Shown here piece after piece: positions 25,960-33,668 of a DNA stretch of 64,000 nt (position 1 is its first letter; every line of letters begins with the position of its first letter). The position numbers and the translations under genes were made by a program. The notes beneath the pieces are model-generated. The model searched no databases, was not told the origin of the DNA, and worked only from the letters and a program-made list of their open reading frames with translations. This DNA is from CAVWSM01 sp963798505 (GTDB taxonomy: Bacteria > Actinomycetota > Actinomycetes > Jiangellales > Jiangellaceae): contig CAWCTX010000005.1 in assembly GCA_963798505.1 (NCBI GenBank), forward strand, positions 744,001 to 808,000. The letters run 5' to 3'.

Positions 25960-27723
25960 TTGACCGGACACGATGTGACAGGAGATTCGGCAGGGAAGCG
26001 CCGCGGCGATGCGGAGCTGGCCGGCCAGATCTCTTTCCTAGAGCAAGAGGTTGTGGCGCTGCGCCGCCGCCTCTCCGAGTCGCCGCGCCAGGTGCGGCAT
26101 CTCGAAGACCGAGTTGCCGAGACGCAGGCTCAGCTCGCTGAGGTCACGGCGCAGAACGACCGACTCGTCGCCACACTTCGTGAGGCGCGCGAGCAGATCG
26201 TCGCGCTCAAGGACGAGATCGACCGTCTGGCGCAGCCGCCTGCTGCCTACGGCGTGCACCTCGAGCGGCACGACGACGACACCATCGACATCTTCACCGG
26301 TGGCCGCAAGCTGCGGGTCGCCGTCAGCCCCAACGTCGAGCTTGAGCAGCTACGGCCCGGCCAGGAGGTCATGCTCAACGAGGCGATGAACGTCGTGACC
26401 GCGCTGGCGTTCGAGCGCATCGGCGAGATCGTGATGCTCAAGGAGGTGCTCGCCGACGGCGAGCGTGCGCTGGTCGTGGGCCACACCGACGAGGAGCGTG
26501 TCGTGCGGCTCGCGGAGCCGCTGCGCGACGCGGTGCTGCGCGCCGGTGACTCGCTGCTGCTCGAGACCAGGTCGGGGTTCGTCTACGAGCGCATCCCCAA
26601 GACCGAGGTCGAGGAGCTCGTGCTCGAAGAGGTGCCCGACATCAGCTACGACGACATCGGCGGCCTGCACGGGCAGATCGAGCAGATCCGCGACGCGGTC
26701 GAGCTGCCCTACCTGCACCAGGACCTGTTCAAAGAGCACAAGCTGCGGGCACCCAAGGGCGTGCTGCTCTACGGCCCGCCCGGCTGCGGCAAGACGCTGA
26801 TTGCCAAGGCCGTCGCCGCATCGCTCGCCAAGAAGGTGGCCGAGCGCACGGGCCGGTCGGAGGGGAAGTCGTACTTCCTCAACATCAAGGGCCCCGAGCT
26901 GCTCAACAAGTACGTCGGCGAGACTGAGCGGCACATCCGGCTGGTGTTCCAGCGGGCGCGGGAGAAGGCCAGCGAGGGTACGCCGGTCATCGTCTTCTTC
27001 GACGAGATGGACTCGCTGTTCCGCACGCGCGGCAGCGGCGTGTCAAGCGACGTGGAGAACACGATCGTCCCGCAGCTGCTGAGCGAGATCGACGGTGTCG
27101 AGAGCCTCGAGAATGTCATCGTCATCGGTGCGTCCAACCGCGAGGACATGATCGACCCCGCCATCCTGCGGCCGGGCCGGCTCGACGTGAAGATCAAGAT
27201 CGAGCGTCCCGACGCCGAGGCGGCGCGCGACATCTTCTCCAAGTACCTCACCGAGGACCTGCCGCTGCACCCCGAAGACCTCGGAGAGCACGGCGGCTCG
27301 CGGCCGGCCACGATCGACGGGATGATCCAGCGCTCGGTGGAGCGTATGTACACCGAGACGGAGGACAACAGGTTCCTCGAGGTCACCTACGCCAATGGTG
27401 ACAAGGAAGTCCTCTACTTCCGCGACTTCAACTCCGGCGCGATGATCCAGAACATCGTCGACCGGGCGAAGAAGATGGCGATCAAGGAGTTCCTCGGCAC
27501 CGGCCAGAAGGGCATCCGGGTGCAGCACCTGATGCTGGCCTGCATCGACGAGTTCAAGGAGAACGAGGACCTGCCCAACACGACCAACCCCGACGACTGG
27601 GCCCGCATCTCCGGCAAGAAGGGCGAGCGCATCGTGTTCATCCGCACGCTCATCTCCGGCAAGCAGGGCACCGAGGCGGGTCGGTCGATCGACACCGTGG
27701 CCAACACCGGCCAGTACCTGTAA
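25960..27723 (+). CDS. arc: Proteasome-associated AAA ATPase Arc/Mpa
   Basis: Hexameric unfoldase that binds Pup through its N-terminal coiled coil (SFLEQEVVALRRRLSESPRQ to about residue 90) and feeds substrates into the 20S core. Two OB subdomains follow. Then come Walker A GPPGCGKTLIAKAV, Walker B VIVFFDEMDSLF, sensor ASNREDMIDPAILRPGRLD, and the C-terminal GQYL tail that docks on PrcA/PrcB. I prefer TTG 25960 because GGAGGTGA (25947-25954) is 5 nt upstream. The GTG at 25951, in frame, would overlap that Shine-Dalgarno and give 590 aa. It is separated from dop by four other genes. Confidence 0.95.
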   Translation: MTGHDVTGDSAGKRRGDAELAGQISFLEQEVVALRRRLSESPRQVRHLEDRVAETQAQLAEVTAQNDRLVATLREAREQIVALKDEIDRLAQPPAAYGVHLERHDDDTIDIFTGGRKLRVAVSPNVELEQLRPGQEVMLNEAMNVVTALAFERIGEIVMLKEVLADGERALVVGHTDEERVVRLAEPLRDAVLRAGDSLLLETRSGFVYERIPKTEVEELVLEEVPDISYDDIGGLHGQIEQIRDAVELPYLHQDLFKEHKLRAPKGVLLYGPPGCGKTLIAKAVAASLAKKVAERTGRSEGKSYFLNIKGPELLNKYVGETERHIRLVFQRAREKASEGTPVIVFFDEMDSLFRTRGSGVSSDVENTIVPQLLSEIDGVESLENVIVIGASNREDMIDPAILRPGRLDVKIKIERPDAEAARDIFSKYLTEDLPLHPEDLGEHGGSRPATIDGMIQRSVERMYTETEDNRFLEVTYANGDKEVLYFRDFNSGAMIQNIVDRAKKMAIKEFLGTGQKGIRVQHLMLACIDEFKENEDLPNTTNPDDWARISGKKGERIVFIRTLISGKQGTEAGRSIDTVANTGQYL

Positions 27724-27743
27724 CGGTTACCGCGCGAGCGAGG

Positions 27744-27788
27744 CTGGGGCGCCCCAAGGTTGCTCTGGCACCGCTGGGGCGCCCCAGC
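27744..27788. repeat. Tandem GGGGCGCCCC palindromes in a convergent intergenic gap
   Basis: TGGGGCGCCCCA (27745-27756) and GCTGGGGCGCCCCAGC (27773-27788) are perfect palindromes between arc and the convergent oxidase gene. GTTGCTCT follows the first. The same palindrome with the same GTTGCTCT tail recurs at 61867. No U-run follows, so a classical terminator is not obvious. Confidence 0.65.
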
Positions 27789-27792
27789 AAGC

Positions 27793-28263
27793 TCAGCCGA
27801 ACCGGAAGCGCGTGGCGTCAGCCGGGTATGACATCCACGCGATGACGCGTCGCGGCGTCAGGCACTGCACGGCCGGGTAGGAACCAAGACCATTGGCTCC
27901 GTACTCCGGGTACTTCGCGAGCGAGGCCGCCGTGAGTCGCTCAGCGAGGTCCGGCAACACGTCGACCAGGGCCACGTCGCCGTCGACCATGACCGCGCGC
28001 GACGTGTCCGCGAGGTGCATCACCACGTGCGGGTTGGCGAGCACGTTGCGCCGGTGCAGCGTGGCCGGGCTGCCCCCGTAGAACCACAGGTCATCGAGCC
28101 AGATGCCGTCGACCGGGACGACATGGGGTTGCCCGTCGGGCTTGACGGTTGCCAGCCAGTACTGCTTGGCCTGCTCGAGTTCGGCCCGCACGACTTCCCA
28201 CTTCAGCGCCTTCTTCGGCCGGCCGTAACCCTCGGGCAGGTCGAGCAGCTCAGCAACGGGCAT
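27793..28263 (-). CDS. Pyridoxamine 5'-phosphate oxidase family protein
   Basis: 156-aa split-barrel flavin/F420-type protein: YWLATVKPDGQPHVVPVDGIW, WFYGGSPATLHRRNVLANPH, then VVMHLADTSRAVMVDGDVAL and the C-terminal PRRVIAWMSYPADATRFRFG. The cofactor (FMN, F420 or haem) cannot be decided from sequence alone. Start ATG 28263 (MPVAELLDLPEGYG). It lies 13 nt downstream of the NUDIX gene in the same orientation, so the two are probably cotranscribed. Confidence 0.88.
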   Translation of the reverse strand: MPVAELLDLPEGYGRPKKALKWEVVRAELEQAKQYWLATVKPDGQPHVVPVDGIWLDDLWFYGGSPATLHRRNVLANPHVVMHLADTSRAVMVDGDVALVDVLPDLAERLTAASLAKYPEYGANGLGSYPAVQCLTPRRVIAWMSYPADATRFRFG

Positions 28264-28276
28264 CACCTGTGCCTCC

Positions 28277-28792
28277 TCACGTCGAGAGCGCGCCGTCGGC
28301 GACCAGACGCTCGACAAGCGCGCGACCATCGGGGACGAACGGCCAATCGGGATCCGCCAACCGCCCACGCAGCTCCGCGGGCGTCATCCAGGCACCCCAG
28401 ACGACCTCCTCTGCCTGGTGCGTCACGAGACCGCTCCACTCCGCCTCGTAGACGAAGGCGACATGCCGCGTGTGATCGTCGGCGTACGACATGGTCAACA
28501 ACGGCCGCAGTGGTACGCCCACCACGCCGAGCTCCTCGGCCAGCTCGCGAACTGCGCAGTCGTCCGGGCTCTCGCCCAACTGGACGCAGCCGGCGGCGAA
28601 CGCGTCGTGCGCGCCAGGGAACACGTCCTTCACGTCGCTGCGTCGGTGCACATAGACCGACCCGGCGCCGTCGCGCAGCAGCACCGCCACGACACCATGC
28701 ACCAGGTTGTCCCGGCGCATCACCGACCGCGGCACACCCTCGCCGGTTGGCCGGCCGTCGAGGTCGTACAGCGCAACGGTCTCTTCGGCCAT
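28277..28792 (-). CDS. NUDIX hydrolase (YfcD/IDI-like)
   Basis: 171 aa. The Nudix box is GCVQLGESPDDCAVRELAEELGV: the Gly, Glu and REL-x-EE-x-G elements are intact. The N-terminus ETVALYDLDGRPTGEGVPRS and YVHRRSDVKDVFPGAHDAFA follow the YfcD/isopentenyl-diphosphate isomerase-like branch. Start ATG 28792 (MAEETVAL); an upstream in-frame ATG at 28816 would add MGLPESRV. Substrate unknown. Confidence 0.88.
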   Translation of the reverse strand: MAEETVALYDLDGRPTGEGVPRSVMRRDNLVHGVVAVLLRDGAGSVYVHRRSDVKDVFPGAHDAFAAGCVQLGESPDDCAVRELAEELGVVGVPLRPLLTMSYADDHTRHVAFVYEAEWSGLVTHQAEEVVWGAWMTPAELRGRLADPDWPFVPDGRALVERLVADGALST

Positions 28793-28871
28793 GACGCGCG
28801 ATTCTGGCAGACCCATCCGTCAACCTCCTCGCCCACCTGCGCGTCAAACACACGAATGGGGGAGGTCCATG

Positions 28872-29423
28872 ATGAACCGAAAGCTCGTCCAGCTGGCCAC
28901 CGGAATGGCACGCCACGCTCGCTACGCTCGCCTGACGGCACCCGCGGCCGATGCGCGGAGCCCGTACTGCGGGATCACCTGGGGTTCACAGCCCGAGTCC
29001 GTCGGAGTCGGCAGCATGGCAACGGTCGAGGATGTCCGCGCCGGCCGGCACGGCTGCTTCGACCGCCTCGTGGTCGACCTTGCCGGCGACATCGGCGGCT
29101 ACTTCGTCTCGTATGTCCCACAAGCCACCATGGACGGCTCCGGCGACCCGATCCCGCTCCGCGGGGGCGCGGACTTGCTCGTGGTCGCCCACGCACCCGC
29201 GTACGACGACAACGGTGCCTCGACCTTCCCCCGTGCGGGCAGCAGCGAGATCGCCAACGTGGCCGGATTCCGGACGTTCCGCCAGGTCGCCTGGGGCGGC
29301 ACATTCGAGGGGTCCACGACGTTCGGGCTCGGCGTTCGGGCCCGCCTGCCGTTCCGGGTGTTCGCGCTGGACGGGCCCGGATCCGGGTCACGGCTTGTTA
29401 TCGACGTGGCTCACCGCTGGTGA
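28872..29423 (+). CDS. AMIN-like domain protein, probably exported
   Basis: 183-aa protein with the actinobacterial AMIN-like pattern: YCGITWGSQPES, VEDVRAGRHGCFDRLVVDLAG, VSYVPQATMDGSGDPIPLRGG, VRARLPFRVFALDG and RLVIDVAHRW. Start ATG 28872, 5 nt after GGAGGT; ATG 28869 is too close. Homologs usually have a signal peptide; here residues 5-30 (LVQLATGMARHARYARLTAPAADA in part) are oddly Arg-rich. A pair of compensating indels may have disrupted it. Precise function unknown; probably a cell-surface beta-sandwich protein. Confidence 0.75.
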   Translation: MNRKLVQLATGMARHARYARLTAPAADARSPYCGITWGSQPESVGVGSMATVEDVRAGRHGCFDRLVVDLAGDIGGYFVSYVPQATMDGSGDPIPLRGGADLLVVAHAPAYDDNGASTFPRAGSSEIANVAGFRTFRQVAWGGTFEGSTTFGLGVRARLPFRVFALDGPGSGSRLVIDVAHRW

Positions 29424-29451
29424 CGTCAGTTCGCTGACGGGGCCCGGGCCG

Positions 29452-29457
29452 TAGTCT
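29452..29457 (+). promoter_or_regulatory. Candidate -10 hexamer (TAGTCT), leaderless start of dop
   Basis: TAGTCT ends 6 nt before the dop ATG at 29464. No Shine-Dalgarno is visible in the intervening bases, which favours a leaderless mRNA. Confidence 0.45.
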
Positions 29458-29463
29458 CGTGTC

Positions 29464-30975
29464 ATGGGCGTACGCCGCGTGATGGGCAGTGAGACTGAGT
29501 ACGGCATCTCCGTGCCGGGCAACCCGGGCGCCAACTCGATGCTGTCCTCGTCGCAGGTCGTCAACGCCTACGCCGCCGCGACGATCCGCAACCGGCGGGC
29601 CCGCTGGGACTTCGAGGAGGAGAACCCGCTGCGCGACGCGCGCGGGTTCGACCTGTCGCGCGACCTCGCCGACGCGAGCCAGCTCACCGACGAAGAGGTC
29701 GGGCTGGCCAACGTCATCCTCACCAACGGGGCCCGGTTGTACGTCGACCACGCGCACCCGGAGTACTCCACCCCCGAGGTGACCAACCCGCTCGATCTTG
29801 TCCGCTGGGACAAGGCGGGGGAGAAGGTCATGGCCGAGGCGGCGCGACTCGCCGGGTCGCTGCCCGGAGCGGCGCCGATCCTGCTCTACAAGAACAACAC
29901 CGACAACAAGGGCGCGTCCTACGGCTGTCACGAGAACTACCTGATGAGCCGACGCACGCCGTTCTCCGACATCGTGCGGCACCTGACGCCGTTCTTCGTG
30001 AGCCGTCCGGTCGTCTGCGGTGCAGGGCGCGTGGGGATCGGTCAGGACGGCCGCGACAACGGGTTCCAGATCAGCCAGCGGGCCGACTACTTCGAGGTCG
30101 AGGTCGGACTGGAGACGACACTCAAGCGTCCGATCATCAACACGCGTGACGAGCCGCACGCCGACGCCGACAAGTACCGCCGGCTGCACGTCATCGTCGG
30201 TGACGCCAACCTGTCGGAGGTGTCCACCTACCTCAAGCTGGGCACCACGTCGCTGGTGCTGGCGATGATCGAGGAGGGATTCCTCGAGGTCGACCTGTCC
30301 GTCGACCGCCCGGTGTCGACGCTGCACGCGATCTCCCACGACCCCACGCTGCACGAGCTCATCACGCTCAAGGACGGCCGGCAGCTCACTGCGGTGCAGC
30401 TGCAGATGGAATACCTGGAGCAGGCCCGCAAGTTCGTCGAGGACCGCTACGGCGCGGACGTCGACGAGGACACCGCCGACATGCTCGGGCGCTGGGAGTC
30501 AGTGCTCACCCGGCTCGAGTCCGACCCGATGGCGCTGGCCAGCGAGCTCGACTGGGTGGCCAAGCTCGACCTCCTGCAGGGCTACCGCGACCGCGACGGG
30601 CTCGATTGGGACCACCCCAAGCTGGCCCTCATCGACTTGCAGTATTCCGACCTGCGCCCCGAGAAGGGTCTCTACCACCGGTTGGTCTCGATGGGCCGCA
30701 TGCAGCGGCTGCTCGACGACAACTTGGTGCTCCGGGCGGCGCACGAACCACCGGAGGACACGCGGGCGTACTTCCGCGGTCGTTGCCTCGCCAAGTACGG
30801 CGACGACGTGGCCGCGGCGTCCTGGGACTCGGTCATCTTCGACCTGCCCGGCCGCGACGCGCTGCAGCGGGTGCCCACGTTGGAGCCGTTGCGCGGGACC
30901 AAGGCGCACGTCGGCGACCTGCTGGATCGGTCGGCCACTGCGGAGGATCTGGTCCGGGCTATCACCGGCGGCTGA
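29464..30975 (+). CDS. dop: Depupylase/deamidase of Pup, Dop
   Basis: 503-aa carboxylate-amine ligase-fold enzyme that removes Pup from substrates and deamidates Pup ending in Gln. Hallmarks: VMGSETEYGISVPGNPGANS (catalytic Glu loop), ARLYVDHAHPEYSTPEVTNP, LYKNNTDNKGASYGCHENYL, INTRDEPHADADKYRRLHVI and the C-terminal LRGTKAHVGDLL. Because the Pup encoded next ends in Glu, only depupylation should be needed here. It lies 111 nt upstream of pup. Confidence 0.97.
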   Translation: MGVRRVMGSETEYGISVPGNPGANSMLSSSQVVNAYAAATIRNRRARWDFEEENPLRDARGFDLSRDLADASQLTDEEVGLANVILTNGARLYVDHAHPEYSTPEVTNPLDLVRWDKAGEKVMAEAARLAGSLPGAAPILLYKNNTDNKGASYGCHENYLMSRRTPFSDIVRHLTPFFVSRPVVCGAGRVGIGQDGRDNGFQISQRADYFEVEVGLETTLKRPIINTRDEPHADADKYRRLHVIVGDANLSEVSTYLKLGTTSLVLAMIEEGFLEVDLSVDRPVSTLHAISHDPTLHELITLKDGRQLTAVQLQMEYLEQARKFVEDRYGADVDEDTADMLGRWESVLTRLESDPMALASELDWVAKLDLLQGYRDRDGLDWDHPKLALIDLQYSDLRPEKGLYHRLVSMGRMQRLLDDNLVLRAAHEPPEDTRAYFRGRCLAKYGDDVAAASWDSVIFDLPGRDALQRVPTLEPLRGTKAHVGDLLDRSATAEDLVRAITGG

Positions 30976-31045
30976 GCCGTCGGCTGAGTGAGTTCACGCG
31001 CGTCGTTGCGCGTGGAGAACATCGGCATCTGTCCCGGGTTACGAA

Positions 31046-31051
31046 TAGGGT
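31046..31051 (+). promoter_or_regulatory. Candidate -10 hexamer (TAGGGT) for pup
   Basis: TAGGGT lies 35 nt before the pup ATG, allowing a short leader that includes the GGGAGG Shine-Dalgarno (31076-31081). No clear -35 is seen. Confidence 0.3.
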
Positions 31052-31086
31052 CTGAGAGACACGTGGCCAACCCTCGGGAGGCACCC

Positions 31087-31296
31087 ATGGCAACGCGTGA
31101 CACGGGCGGTCAAGCCCACAAGAGCAAGAAGTCTCAGGAGACAGAGGAAGAGTCGGCCGAGGTCGCCGAGGAGCTCAAGGAGCGCCAGGAGAAGCTGTCG
31201 GACGATGTCGACGCCATTTTGGACGAGATCGACGAGGTGTTGGAGTCGAACGCCGAGGACTTCGTGAGGTCATTCGTACAGAAAGGGGGGGAGTAG
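31087..31296 (+). CDS. pup: Prokaryotic ubiquitin-like protein Pup
   Basis: 69-aa, Lys/Glu-rich, intrinsically disordered tag that PafA joins to substrate lysines. The C-terminus DDVDAILDEIDEVLESNAED then FVRSFVQKGGE is canonical, including the helix that binds the Arc coiled coil. It ends GGE rather than GGQ, so no Dop deamidation is required before ligation. ATG 31087 has GGGAGG 5 nt upstream. Seven nt separate its stop from the nuclease gene that follows. Confidence 0.97.
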   Translation: MATRDTGGQAHKSKKSQETEEESAEVAEELKERQEKLSDDVDAILDEIDEVLESNAEDFVRSFVQKGGE

Positions 31297-31303
31297 TCCA
31301 TAT

Positions 31304-31945
31304 ATGTCCGATTCCGCGGACTCTCTTTTGAAGGTGTGTCGAGACTGTGGCCAGGCAAAGGCACTAGATCAGTTCTGGCGCTCTGCCGCCGCGCCCGATG
31401 GTCTCGCCTATTACTGCAAGCCCTGTTTCCGGCAGCGCAATCGGCTGAATCGCGCTAGACGTGAAGCCAAGGGGCTTGTAGGTCCTCGCTCCGTCGAACG
31501 GCGACAACGGGCAGACGCACCTGAGGGGATGAAGTGGTGCCCGTCCTGTGAGAGTTACCTCGCGATCGACGACTTCGTCCGTAACCGCTCGGCGACGGAC
31601 GGGATTGGCGCCTACTGCCGCCCGTGCTCCAACGCGAAGGCCAAAGAGAGCCGAGACCGGGTTCACGGTGGTAGCCGTCACTATCACCTCAAGCGCCGCT
31701 ACGGCCTTGGCGCAGACGAGGTCGAGGCAATGCTCGCGGAACAGAACGGCGTGTGCCCGATCTGCGAGCGTTCGCTGTCGGTGAAGGACGCGCACGTCGA
31801 CCACGACCATGCGACCGGAACGGTCCGTGCTGTGCTTTGCTTCAACTGCAACGGAGGACTTGGCCAGTTCCGCGACGATCCGAATGCAGTCTTTCGGGCC
31901 GCGGCGTACTTGAAAGGAATCGTGTGGCCACCGATCCGCGTGTGA
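31304..31945 (+). CDS. HNH/endonuclease VII-domain protein with two zinc-ribbon repeats, inside the pup-prcB operon
   Basis: 213 aa. Two tandem Cys4 modules come first: CRDCGQAKALDQFW...YYCKPC (residues about 11-46) and CPSCESYLAIDDFVRN...YCRPC (about 78-110). A recombination endonuclease VII-type HNH domain follows: CPICERSLSV, DAHVDHDHATGTVRAVLCFN and CNGGLGQFRDDPNAV. The catalytic-type DHDH and four zinc Cys are intact. The gene lies 7 nt after pup and its stop overlaps the prcB coding region. Its base composition looks lower in GC than its neighbours, hinting at acquisition. I recall similar genes beside pup in some other actinomycetes, but no link to pupylation is established. Confidence 0.88.
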   Translation: MSDSADSLLKVCRDCGQAKALDQFWRSAAAPDGLAYYCKPCFRQRNRLNRARREAKGLVGPRSVERRQRADAPEGMKWCPSCESYLAIDDFVRNRSATDGIGAYCRPCSNAKAKESRDRVHGGSRHYHLKRRYGLGADEVEAMLAEQNGVCPICERSLSVKDAHVDHDHATGTVRAVLCFNCNGGLGQFRDDPNAVFRAAAYLKGIVWPPIRV

Positions 31946-32766
31946 GTGGGGCACTTCCGGCACCGTTCCTGACGCCGGGGAGCTCGTCGTTCAGCGACTT
32001 CCTTGCGTCCTACGCCCCCGACCTGCTGCCGGGGCGTCGAGTGCCGAGCACGCCGGTGACCACGGAGGTGCCACACGGCACCACGATCGTCGCGACCACA
32101 TTCCCTGACGGCGTCGTGATGGCGGGCGACCGTCGCGCGACGATGGGCAACTACATCGCGCAGCGCGACATCGAGAAGGTCTTCCCGGCCGACGACTTCT
32201 CCTGCGTCGGCATCGCCGGCACGGCCGGGCTCGCGGTCGAGCTGGTGCGGCTGTTCCAAGTCGAGCTCGAGCACTACGAGAAGATCGAGGGCACCGTCCT
32301 GTCCCTGGAGGGCAAGGCCAACCGGCTCTCGGCGATGATCCGCTCCAACCTCCCGATGGCGATGCAAGGGCTGGCCGTCGTTCCGCTGTTCGCCGGCTAC
32401 GACCTCGACACCAGCGAAGGGCGCATCTTCTCCTACGACATCACCGGCGGGCGCTACGAGGAGCACTCCTTCTACTCGGTCGGCTCGGGGTCGCTGTTCG
32501 CCCGCGGTGCGCTCAAGAAGCTCTTTCGTGACGACTTCAACGTCGACGACGCGATGACCGCGGTGGTGCAGTCGCTCTACGACGCCGCCGACGACGACTC
32601 GGCGACGGGTGGCCCCGACATCACGCGCCGCATCTTCCCGCTGGTGGGCGTGGTCGACCGGCACGGCTATCGGCGCCTTGACGATGCCGACGTCGGGCGC
32701 ATCGTCGACCAGGTGCTCGCCGGGCGCATGACACGCCCTGATGGACCGCCGGCCGCAGTGCGCTGA
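31924..32766 (+). CDS. prcB: 20S proteasome beta subunit PrcB
   Basis: Catalytic subunit of the 20S core, 280 aa. An N-terminal propeptide of 52 residues includes the conserved FLTPGSSSFSDFL segment. Autocleavage at HG/TTIVATTF would expose the nucleophile Thr53. Catalytic Asp/Lys neighbourhood: GVVMAGDRRATMGNYIAQRD and IEKVFPADDF. Start GTG 31924 follows AAAGGA by 5 nt and lies inside the nuclease gene. GTG 31942, which overlaps the nuclease stop, is an alternative. Translation is therefore coupled to the nuclease gene. Confidence 0.96.
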   Translation: MATDPRVSGALPAPFLTPGSSSFSDFLASYAPDLLPGRRVPSTPVTTEVPHGTTIVATTFPDGVVMAGDRRATMGNYIAQRDIEKVFPADDFSCVGIAGTAGLAVELVRLFQVELEHYEKIEGTVLSLEGKANRLSAMIRSNLPMAMQGLAVVPLFAGYDLDTSEGRIFSYDITGGRYEEHSFYSVGSGSLFARGALKKLFRDDFNVDDAMTAVVQSLYDAADDDSATGGPDITRRIFPLVGVVDRHGYRRLDDADVGRIVDQVLAGRMTRPDGPPAAVR

Positions 32767-32816
32767 GCCAAGTCACGATCCGCCAACCCACCCAGGACAG
32801 GAGAGGACGCACAACC

Positions 32817-33602
32817 GTGACGATGCCGTTCTACGTCTCGCCCGAACAGGTCATGAAGGACCGGGCCGACTATGCACGCAAGGGCATCGCCCGGGGTCGC
32901 AGCGCCGTCGTCGTCCAGTTCACCGGCGGCATCCTGTTCGTGGCGGAGAACGTCTCCCGGTCTCTGCACAAGATCAGCGAGATCTACGACCGCATCGCGT
33001 TCGCGGCTGTCGGCCGCTACAACGAGTTCGAGAACCTCCGCATGGCCGGTGTCCGGCTCGCCGACCTGCGCGGCTATGCCTACGACCGCGTCGACGTCAC
33101 GGGCCGCGGCCTTGCCAACACCTATGCGCAGACGCTGGGCGCGATCTTCACCGAGAGCCAGAAGCCCTACGAGGTGGAGATCATCGTCGCCGAGGTCGGC
33201 GATAGCCCCGAGACCGACGAGATCTACCGACTGACCTACGACGGCTCGGTGGCCGACGAGCACGGCTTCGCGGTCATGGGCGGGGTGGCCGAGCAGATCA
33301 GCAGCTACGTGCAGGAGCACTACCGCGACGCCATGAGTCTGGGCGACGCGCTGCGGGTTGCCGTCGATGCGCTCGGCCATGACGGCACCGGGCCCGCAGG
33401 CGCGCCGCGCACGCTGAGCTCGCGTCAGCTCGAGGTTGCCGTGCTCGACCGTGATCGGCCGCGCCGCAAGTTCCGCCGGCTCTCCCCGCAGGCGCTCGAC
33501 GAGCTGCTCGGGGCACCCACTCCGCAGACCGAGCCCGGGACAGGCGAGCAACCAGCCGAGCCCGATGCGACGACCGACGGCTCAGGCGGAGAGCAGGGTT
33601 AG
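32817..33602 (+). CDS. prcA: 20S proteasome alpha subunit PrcA
   Basis: 261-aa non-catalytic outer-ring subunit. N-terminal gating region MPFYVSPEQVMKDRADYARK, then GIARGRSAVVVQFTGGILFV, HKISEIYDRIAFAAVGRYNE and DLRGYAYDRVDVTGRGLANT. The disordered acidic C-terminal tail ends GSGGEQG. GTG 32817 has AGGAGAGG 9 nt upstream; the ATG two codons later is also possible. It forms the operon end with prcB 50 nt upstream. Confidence 0.96.
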   Translation: MTMPFYVSPEQVMKDRADYARKGIARGRSAVVVQFTGGILFVAENVSRSLHKISEIYDRIAFAAVGRYNEFENLRMAGVRLADLRGYAYDRVDVTGRGLANTYAQTLGAIFTESQKPYEVEIIVAEVGDSPETDEIYRLTYDGSVADEHGFAVMGGVAEQISSYVQEHYRDAMSLGDALRVAVDALGHDGTGPAGAPRTLSSRQLEVAVLDRDRPRRKFRRLSPQALDELLGAPTPQTEPGTGEQPAEPDATTDGSGGEQG

Positions 33603-33656
33603 CCGACGCAGAGGCTCCTCGCTTCGCTAGACCGACCGGCCGGCACCCATGCGGCC

Positions 33657-33662
33657 TAGAGT
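33657..33662 (+). promoter_or_regulatory. Candidate -10 hexamer (TAGAGT), leaderless start of pafA
   Basis: TAGAGT ends 6 nt before the pafA ATG at 33669. The gap has no Shine-Dalgarno. This would decouple pafA expression from prcBA. Confidence 0.5.
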
Positions 33663-33668
33663 GGCTGC

